Positions 1-9,700 of a stretch of 13,569 nt of DNA are shown one piece after another; positions within the stretch are counted from its first letter, which is position 1, and each line of letters begins with the position of its first letter. Source of the DNA: Baffinella frigidus (taxonomy: Eukaryota; Cryptophyceae; Cryptomonadales; Baffinellaceae). Below the pieces are notes generated by a model. It saw only the letters and a list, made by a program, of their open reading frames with translations. It had not been told where the DNA came from and ran no database searches. The stretch spans positions 24,036 to 37,604 of the forward strand of contig MU647115.1 in NCBI GenBank assembly GCA_026770585.1, written 5' to 3'. Both the position numbers and the translations under genes were made by a program.

Positions 1-93
1 AGCCCCCCCCCCCCCCTAGAACCCTACAGTAGGCCTATGCCAAGGGTACTAGGGTGGTCCTAGGGGGGGCGGCGGCATGGAGGATGTACGCAC

Positions 94-205
94 CGGGGGG
101 CGGGAGAGTAGTGAGTTCGGACAGGGGGATGGGCGGGAGAGTACTGGTAACAGATTCGGCGATGGCTTTCTGAAACTCCGCCTCCTCGTCGTATCCCGCC
201 GGCTG
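94..205 (-). CDS. Exon 14: ubiquitin-interacting motif (UIM)
   Basis: 37 codons plus one base: QPAGYDEEAEFQKAIAESV, then TSTLPPIPLSEL and TTLPPP. The stretch EEAEFQKAIAES fits the UIM pattern (acidic cluster, hydrophobic-x-x-Ala-hydrophobic-x-x-Ser). The start at GGTGAG|CAG keeps phase 0 with exon 13; a CAG three bases on breaks the frame. The donor is GTGCGT at 93, so coding continues beyond the left edge. A TTCTAAC branch-site-like sequence lies upstream and is kept in the degenerate copies at 303-534. Confidence 0.75.
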
Positions 206-3200
206 CTCACCAGGGCAAACATATTGCGGGTTAGAAATGTTTCGTACCATGGTGTTTTAAATTCGTACCACGATCCCAGATTACAATCGACTTGCTGGCG
301 GGTTAAAACTCCGCCTGCTCATCGTACCCCGCCGGCTGCTCACGCGGTCAAACATGGTGCAGGTTAGAAATCGTTCGTACCAGGGTGTTTTAATTGTGTA
401 CTACGATCCCGGCTTAACAATCGACTTGACTTCTTGGCGGGTTTGGAGGGTCAAACATGGTGCAGGTTAGAAATGTTTCGCACCGGAGCGTTTCGGCTTT
501 GCACCACGATTTCGGACTACACTCGACGTGTTGACCCCCCGCCGCTCAGCACACGTTCACAGGAGTTCTGGGCGGTGGGGGGGACGAGGTAGCCTTGCGA
601 GTGAACTGCCAGCCAGGATCTTTTACCTTAAGTCAACAAACCCGATCCTCGGCAGTAAGTTACCATTTCGTTTGGATGGACCGGCTCCGGGAGCCGGCAT
701 TTGACTTAAGGCTGTGGTTTTCAGGGGGACTTGACTTAGGTACAATGTTCTGGCTCAGAGTGGAGTGAAAACGAGATGCGCGGGAGATGTCGCGGCGAAA
801 GCGCGAGGAGGCGCGGGCAAGACTACGCGGGAGAGTTAAATGCCATTTTACGCCCAGCGTCTTTCTATTATTTTCCTTTGAAATCGGCAAAAGTTGCCGG
901 AAATGCATGCATATAATTAACTTTGACCCTGCCGGTAACCGCAGGATATGTCACGCGGTTGCCGGATAAGACAACTACCCCTCCCCCGTAGGAACAGAGG
1001 AGCGGCAGCAGGCGAGGCCAAGACATGAGGGAGGCGGCTGAAGAAAACCACGGCCGAGGAGCGTTTCACAGAGTTGATGGTCAATTTCAGAAATTGATGG
1101 TCAAAGGCGCACCTGCGGGACGCCCCCGGCGGGCGAGAGCGGGCGCATCTCCGGGGAGGAGAGGTACGACGCGGCCCCGTACGACGCGAGGGTGGTCCCG
1201 TCTGTGAGAGTCTGCTCACTCTCTGATACGCGCGGGGCGCCGGTCCCGCCCTGTTTCACCTTCCGTTCGTACCTGCGAGAAACGGGGGGATGAGGTGTTG
1301 TCACCACGCGGAAACACACGGTGTGGCACCACACAGCGGAGATCGAAGGGATTTTGGATGACCCCTAAGCGATAAGACCTAGGACCCTACGGTAGGCAAC
1401 CCGTAGGGACATAGGGGGGTTCCTAAGGATAAGGTAACGGAAACTCGGGCTCCGGGACTCCCGCCCTGTTTCACCTTCCGTTCGTACCTTCCCGCTAAAA
1501 CATGCGTTCTCTCAACCGGGATTTGGGGTGGGGTTTGGGGGTCGGGGTTTGGGGTTTGGGGTTTAGGGTTTGGGGTTTAGGGTTTAGGGTTTAGGGTTTA
1601 GGGTTTAGGGTTTAGGGTGTAGGGTTTAGGGTTTGGGGATTAGGGTTTAGGGTTTAGGGTTGAAGGTGCAGGGTTTATAGTTCGGGGTTCAGGGTTCAGG
1701 GTTTAGGAAGGGGGGGGGCGGTACGTGGCGAGGGTGTCAGCGAGGGTGTCGTTCATCGCGAGGAACTGCGAGAGCTGCGCTTCGTCGTTGATGTCTCCGA
1801 TCTGATGTTACCGTTTGGGGTTTAGGGTTTAGGATTCAGGGTTTAGGGTTTAGGGTTTAGGGTTTAGAGTTTAGGGTTTAGGGTTTAGGTGTCGGGTTTA
1901 GGGTCTAGGGTTCCCCCAAACAGGTTAGGGTTTAGCAAACGCCCTACACCTTAAACCAAACCGGTTTATGGTGTAGGGTTAATGACGTCGTGCATGTCTC
2001 CGATCTGATATTAGGGCTCGGGGTTAGGTAGAGCGAACCGGTGTAGGGTTGAGGGTTGAGACGCGACTTTGATACGCCTCCAGGCAGGCCGGGTTAGAGG
2101 TTAGGGGTCAGGTAATCCAAACTGGTGCAGGGGTTAGGGTTTAGGGTTTCCAAAAACAGGGTAGGGACTAGCATCACCAAACCGGGATGGGGTGTAGGAT
2201 TCAGGGCTGTCTCTCATATGCCATCCGGGTTAGCGTGTAGGTGACCCATCCTTCTCTGACGGCGCGGGTGTTGAGTGTGCGCAGACGAGTGACGGCTCGG
2301 GCGTTGAGTGAGCGTGCGGGTACAAGTTCATAGGCTAACGGCCTGAAAATGGGGTAGTTAGGCCTACGGCATTGCGTAGGACCTCCTACCGTAGGCCGAG
2401 GGATCCTAGGACCAAAAAGTCTCGGTCTACGGTAGGAGGTCCCAGGCAATGCCGTTGGCCTAACTACCCCATTTTCAGGCCGTTAGCCCATTAAAGTGCA
2501 AACACGAGCGGCGGACAGCGGCGGGAAACAGCGGTAGGAAGGCTAGGAAGAGGCTAGGAAGAGGAGGCTGAGGGGGGGGAAAGAGGGGGCTAGGAGGCTG
2601 GGGTAACAGGCTAGGAAGAGGCTAAGAAGAGGCTGGGAGGCTGGGGTAGGCTAGGAAGAGGCTGCGGTCGATCGCTCCGAGGGGTGCGTTGTGTGCTACG
2701 GTAACGCTATGTAGAGGTTAACACGGAAAATTCCACCCTTAAGATGACACGAAACGGAGATTTAAATTGAAGGTATTCCCGCATGAGATGACGCACCTGA
2801 TTCATCATCAAAATTCGCATTAGATCGCAACAATTCTTAGATCGCAATAATTCTGTGATGGCGAGCCCAGGTTTCCTCCGGCGGAGCTAGGACGAGTCTC
2901 GAAGCGATCGAGTTGTCCACGCCAGGTCAGAAGTCGGACTTTGGACGTTTTTTTCCATTTTACTACACGATCTAGAAGTAAAGTTGATTCTAACCGAGAA
3001 ACATGCCAAAAGTGTTGGGAATTGGAGCTGTTTGCCGGCGGAGTTTTAAAAATATGTACCACACTAAGCCATCTAAACATTTTTAGCGCGAACGAGTGTG
3101 TGTGAAAAAGGAACTTGTGCCCTGGCGCGGACAGGCGTACAGTTCGCTGTACAGTAGTGCAGCGGCGGGACGAGGAGCGATTTTGCACCTGATTCATGAT

Positions 3201-6200
3201 TGCCACCTGGCAGCCTTTGACCAGGCAGCATTTGACCTTTTAAATGTGGGGTTGTTGAATTTAGTACCAGTCACGGGCAGGCTTGGTCACGTATCTAACA
3301 GATTTCTGTCAGATACGTGACCAAACGCCCCCATTTATTTGAAAATTACTACACCTTTTTTTTTTCTTCACTTGTAAACGAATCCCTATTTTAAAATAGT
3401 CACACTTCTAGCCTCGAGTGGGAGATGACGCACCTGGTTCATAATCGCCACCTGGCAGCCTTTGCAGAGCACCGCCACCTCTCCCAGCACCTGTGGAGGG
3501 GTTGGGGTTTAGGGTTTAGGAGTTGGGGTTTAGGGTTTGGGGTTTGGGGTTTGCAGCCTCTGCAGAGAACCGCCACCTCCCCCAGCACCTGCTGCAAGGC
3601 TCAAGGGCCTCATTTAGGACCTGTATCGAGAGTAATAAAGAAGAAGAAGGGTTTGCAGAGCACCGCCACCTCTCCCAGCACCTGTGCCGGGTTCCGGGTT
3701 TCGGGTTTCGGGGTTAGGGTTTCGGGGTTAGGGGTTAGGGGTTAGGGGTTAGGGGTTAGGGGTTAGGGGTTAGGGGTTAGGGGTTAGGGGTTAGGGAATA
3801 GGGAGTAGGGTCACGGGTGTGAGGTTTAGGGTGTAGGGTGTAGGGTGGAGGGTTTAGGGGTTTGGGTTCAGGGTTTAGAATTTGGGGTTTAGAGTTCAGG
3901 GATCAAGGTTCAAGGATCAGAGTTCAGGGTTGAGGGGTTGAGGTGGATCACGCAACTTCAGGTTCGAGAGTAATAAAGAAGAAGAGGGTGGGGTGTAGGG
4001 CGCTGTGCAGAGAAGTTGGCCACGGGAAATAACGGAAAATCGAGAAATTGGAGCCATTTTGTCAACTTTTGAGAAATTTAGTACCATGAATTTCTCAAAA
4101 GTGGATAGAATGGCTCCAATTTTCCGATATGCCCATTTTCCGGTGGCCAACTTCTCTGCACAGCGCTTGACCTCGTTGTGGCGGATGTTGGCCACGGGAA
4201 ATAATGGAAAATTGAGAAATTGGAGTCATTTTGTCAACTTTTGAGAAATTGAGTACCGTGAATTTCTAATTTCTCAAAAGTGGACAAAATGGCTCCAATT
4301 TCTCGATTTTCCATTATTTCCCGTGGCCAACTTCTCTGCACAGCGCTCGACCTCGTTGTGGCAGATGTTGGCCAAATCGAACTTCGAACTTACAAGATGC
4401 AAACTTCTAGATGGACCGTAATTATTAGTAAACACCAAGATTTGTACTGCAAGACTTGAATTTAAAACACTACATGTGCAAAAGAGTCCATCTAGAAGTT
4501 CGCATCTTCGTAACTTCGAAGTTCGATTTGGCCAAGTCCTACCACATTGGCTCTACCTGGTTGTGGCGGATGTTGGCCTCATCGGCCGATGAGGGTTTTG
4601 GGTGTAGGGGTTAGGGGTTAGGGGTTAGGGGTTAGGGGTTAGGGGTTAGGGTGTAGGGTGTAGGGTGTAGGGTTTAGGGTTCAGGGTTTGAAGTTCAGGG
4701 TTTAGGGTTTCCAGGCCCGAGGGTTATGGGTTTGGATTCAGGGTTTCGAATGTATGGTTTGGGGTTGAGAGGTCAGGGATCAGGGTTCAAGGTTCAGAGT
4801 TGAGGGGTTGGGGGTAGACCTCGTTGTGGCGGATGTTGGCCTCATCGGCTGCCATCATGCTGGTTTCGGGTTTCGGGTTTGGGTTTCAGAGTGCAAAGTT
4901 GAGTGTTTAGTGTTTGGGGTTTGGGGTTTAGGGTTTAGGGTGTAGGGTTTAGGGTGTAGGGTTTAGGGTTTAGGGTTTACTGTTTTATGTGTAGGGTTGA
5001 GTGCTTAGGGTTTAGGGTTGAGTGTTTACTGAGTAGGGTTTAGTGTTTCGTGATGAGGTTTCAGTGCTGCGTATGTCGTGTTTCGTGTTGAGGGTTTAGT
5101 TGAGGGTTTAGCTCACCTGGTCATGAGCTCGAGGTTCTCGCGGATCTGATCCAAGTCGACAACCTGCGTCTGCGAGCGGTGCATCGCCTCGTTGATGGCC
5201 TGTGGAGTTTCGGGCCACGCCAGGTCATGAATGGCAATTTCAAACGCAACGTTTCGCGATTTCGGGTTTCACGCCAGGTCGTAAGAGGCGATTTCAAACG
5301 CAACGTTTCGCAAGATCGACAACCTGCGTCTGCGAGCGGTGCATCGCCTCGTTGATCGCCTGTCGATTTCGGGTTCCACGCCAGGTCGTAAGTGGGAATT
5401 TCAAACGCAACGTTTCGCGCTAAAAAGTGTCAACGTTCCTTATCCTGGTACATATTTTCAATATTCCGGCGGCAAAGGGCTCCAATTCCCTACACTTTTG
5501 GCGTGTTTCCCCCGTGTGAATCAACTTTACTCGTATATATGGTGTAGTAAAACGAGATTCCCGTGTATGACCTGGCGTGAATCAGAGTCCCGAAAGTCGA
5601 AACGCAGGTGATCTCGCATCTGCGTTTCGGGTTTCGGGTTTCGGGTTGAGGGGTTTGTCCCACCCAATCCACGGAAATCGCGTGCTCAGTGTCAAGTGGA
5701 GGGTCCCGAAACCCGAAACGCGGGCGGTCTCGGATCTGCGGTTCGGGTTTCGAACCGGATCTCGAGTTTCGGATCTCGGGTTTCGGATCTCGGGTTTCGG
5801 ATCTCGGGGTTCGGATCTCGGGATTCGGATCTCGGGTTTCGGATCTCGGGTTTCGGTGGGGCGTGGGATTTTCAACGCACCACCAACCCCAAAATCTACA
5901 CCCCAGACTCCCAAAATACCACATGGCCATGCATCTAGCAAGAATATGTTCTTCTGTTGGAAGCAAGGCCAAAACAGTCGGTCATCTGGTGTTTCGATTG
6001 TCAATTTTAGGAGTTTGCCCCAGCCACCCCAATCAAGTGATCAACGCACGGTTGAATGCACGTCTCAGAAGAACATTTCGGCAAGAGGAGGTATTGTCGC
6101 CAAGGAAGGCCAAGCGGGTCAGTCGGTCCGCCAATCAAAACAACACACGGTACAATAAATCAACAACGCCTCAGAACAACACATTCTTTCCAGGACAGGT

Positions 6201-6649
6201 AGTGGAGACAACTCAAAAAGGGCCTTCTTCGAAGGATTCATTGTTGCGTGTGATGTTTCGCAACTATGGGGGCATAACCTGTTCGTCTTGCGCGGACATC
6301 TGCGCCATCGGAATCTCGCCCCCCCCCGCCCCCCCCTGGCCCTGGGGGCGCATGTTGGGCGAGGTTGGGTTCTGCCGCGCCTGCGTCCGTCCTTCGCGGT
6401 CCGCTGCTCACCCCCAACCAAGAATACGGTTAAGGTTGGGGGGTGGAGGTTTTGTGGGGCAGTCCCCCGCGCTTCGCTGCACACGAAAAGCAAAAGTGCG
6501 GTCTGGGTTTTGGGTTTTGGGTTTTGGAGTTTGGGGTTTCGGGTGTTGGGTGTAGGGTGTAGGGTGTAGGGTGTAGGGTGTAGAGAGTGGGAGTTTGGGT
6601 TTAGGGTTTAGGGTTTAGGGTTGAGGGTTTGGGGTTGAGGGAGTAGGGT

Positions 6650-6716
<67 letters not shown>

Positions 6717-9700
6717 GGTTTGGACCCTAAACTTTAAAGGGGGGCTCAGGGTTGGGGGTGAAGGGGTGGAGGGCACCGGATTGGTTAAGGGATATCGTGT
6801 AGGGTTTAGAGTTTAGGGTCCGGGTTGAGGGTTGCACGGACCGCATTGGTCGAGGGTGAGGGTTCCGGGTGAGGGTTTAGAGTTTAGAGTTAAGACTTTA
6901 GAGTTTAGAGTTTAGGGTTTAGGGTTTAGAGTTTAGGGTTCAGGTGAGGAGTGCACGGACCGAATTGGTCGAGGGCTGCTAAACCTTACAACGATCTAGG
7001 GATTAGGAATGCGGGTTTATGGTTTAGGGTTTAGGGTGTAGGATTAAGGGTTCAGGGTTCAGGGCGGAGAGGTGGAGGGCACCGTATTGGTCGAGGGCTG
7101 CTAAACCTTACAGGCGTCTAGGAATTAGGGTTCAGGGTCTAAGGTTCGGGTTTAGGGTTTAGGAACACCGTATTGGTCGAGGGCAGCCATGCGCTGCCGC
7201 ACCTGCAGCTGCTGCATGTGCACCTTCTCCTCTGCCAAAGTCGCACCCCCCATCCGTCAGCATCAGACGCTACAGGCTTCGCAGGAAGAATAGGCAGCAA
7301 ACGACTCAGCATGTGAAGCCTGTAGCACAGGACGCCTCCGAATATAAAGACTGTCGCGTACGCCGTCGTCGGGTTCGGGGTTCGGGTTCGGGGTTCGGCA
7401 CTTACCGGAGCGGTTGAGCGTGAGGGCCGAGTCGCCCTAAAGGGTCCTAGGGGGGCATACGGTCTACTGTAGTCAATACCGTAGGCTTGAATGCCCTGAA
7501 TTTAGACCGTTACCCTATTAACCTGGGCGGTTGAGGAAGCCTGTATAGTGTTGCGAAGTGGGACAGTGCGAGGTGTGGGGTGCTTCAGCGCAAGCTACCC
7601 GGGTGAGGGGATTGGGGTTTACCCCGAACCCCAAACCAAAATAGGGTAACGGCCTATTAACCTGGGTAATATTAATAGGATAACGGCCTAATAACCTGAG
7701 CGGTTGAGCGTGAGGGCCGAGTCGCCCTAAGGGGTCCTGAGGGGGCATACGTAGGCTTGAATACCCTGAATTTAGACCGTTACCCTATTAACCTGAGCGG
7801 TTGAGCGTGAGAGCCGAGTCGGCATATTCCTTGAGCCGCACGTCTGATCCGTACGTCTGCCGCCATTGGGTTTCGGGTTTACGGTTTGGTTTCAGGGGTT
7901 AGGGGTTGAGTGTCGAGTGTCACAAAAGGGTTGCCCGGAGACGCTAAACGTCCGATCCTTATGTCTGCACTCAGCAGGTTTACGGTTTGGGTGTAGGGGT
8001 TAGGGATGCGGGTTGGGTGTTTAGTGTAGGTGAGGGCCGAGTCGGCATATTCCTTGAGCCGCACGTCCGGTCCGTACGTCTGCACCCACAGGGTTTCGGG
8101 TTTCGGGTTTCGGGTTTCGGGTTTAAGGTTTAGGGTTCAGGGTTTGGTTTTAGGGGCTAGGGGTGCGGGTTGAGGGTTGAGGGTTGAGGGTTGAGGGCAA
8201 TGAAGAAGAATCGTTTTCGGGTTTAGTGTGTAGTGAAGGTGACCGACTGCGAAGGAGAGGCCCCCTATCAGCGGGTTTACTGACTCTTCAAAGAATACTC
8301 TGCACCCGTCAACTTTGGAGATAACTATGTCCGATCCGTACCTCTGCACTCATGCGGTTTCGGGTTTACGGTTTGGGTGTAGGGGTTAGAGATGAGGGTT
8401 GGGGATTGAGGGTAATAAAGAAGAAGCATTCTAGGGTTGAGTGTGTAGTGTAGGTGTCCGACTGCGAAGTAGAGGCCCCCGTATCACCGGGTGTACTGAC
8501 TCTTCTCAAGTTGGAGATAAACAAGATCCGCAATGAGCCATGGGGCTCGGGGTTTACGCTTGGCAAAATCCGGGGGTTGGCCCTCCTGACCAAACGCGTG
8601 GTGTGCGAAGGGTGATGTGTGAAGGGTGCGAGGGGGAGGGTGCTGGGTGGGGGGGGTGAGGGTGGAGAGGGGAGGGTGGAGAGTGGAGGGTGCGGGGGAG
8701 GGGGGAAGGCTGCGCGGGGGGGGGTGATGCGTAAAAGGTGATGTGGGATGTGTGGAAGTGTCAAGTGTGAAGTGTTAACGGGAAGGGTGAGGACCGAGGC
8801 CCACGAGCGGATGAGCACGGCCGACTTGGCCTGGATCGAAGGCGGGTTGCCCTTCATCGGTGTCGCCATCTTGAGCACACGCGGTAGCACCTGCGGAGCC
8901 GTGCGGTTTAGGATTTATAGTGTATGGCTTATGGTTTGGGGTTTGGGGTTTGGGGTTTGGGGTTTGGGGTTTGGGGTTTGGGGTTTGGGGTTTGGGGTTT
9001 GGGGTTTGGGGTTTGGGGTTTGGGGTTTGGGGTTTGGGGTTTGGGGTTTAGGGTTCAGGTTTTCGGGTTTGGAGTTTGGGGTTTAGGGTTTAGGTTTTCG
9101 GGTTTGGGGTTTGGGGTTTAGGGTTTCGGGGCAATAATTCTCTTATGACGTGCAGCTGGAGCTGGAAGCCGTTTCGGGTTTCGGGTTTACAGTTTGGGGT
9201 CTGGGGCTTGGTGTTTGGTGTTTGGTGTTTGGGGTTCAGGGCGTGGGGCACCTTTTTCATGACGTGCAGCAGCTGGAGCTAGATTCAGGGTTCCATATGA
9301 TGTATTTGTCAAGGGCGTATAAGCCTACCGAGATAAGGGTGTGGGGCACCTTTTTAATGTTTTTTTAAGGGCGTATACGCCTACTGACATTAGGCTGTTG
9401 GGCACCTTTTTAATATTTTTAAGAGCGTATACGCCTACCGACATTAGGGTGCGGGGCACCTTTTTAATGACGTGGAGATGGAGCTTTCGGGTTTCGGGTT
9501 CAGAGGTCAGAGTTGGGGGTTCAGGGTTTAGGGGCGACACCTTTTTAATGACGTGAAGCTGGAGCTGGAAGCCGTGCGACTGCATCAGCTGGTCCAGCAG
9601 GTCCAGCGCGATCACCCCCACCTGCGCCCCACCCATCGTCAACACTGTGACGCTGTGCGAGGACATGACCCCGCGCCCCACCCACCAGCGCGATTACTCC

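Noticed and set aside
1-70. Start-of-window C-run as a feature
   Set aside because: Probably low-complexity sequence or an assembly edge; only the CTACAGTAGG word links it to the foldback family.
660-1219. ORFs on both strands of about 60-100 codons
   Set aside because: No motif, no codon bias and no splice sites that fit the gene; exons 13 and 14 already join in phase across this intron.
1521-1925. Chromosome end (true telomere)
   Set aside because: The arrays are degenerate, interspersed, internal and bracketed by exons of a continuing gene.
3283-3324. Rho-independent terminator
   Set aside because: No adjoining T-tract, eukaryotic context, and it lies inside an intron.
4000-4535. CRISPR-like array
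   Set aside because: The repeats are long inverted foldbacks, not short direct repeats with unique spacers, in a eukaryotic intron.
5490-6555. Long overlapping ORFs on both strands (up to 288 codons)
   Set aside because: They are kept open by the 14-base repeat GGATCTCGGGTTTC and its complement; the peptide is repetitive (SGFGSRVSDLGFR-like), and the region lies inside intron 8.
8748-9121. Plus-strand ORFs with repeating GLGFGVW
   Set aside because: Direct translation of the TTTGGGG array; the first part is antisense to exon 4.
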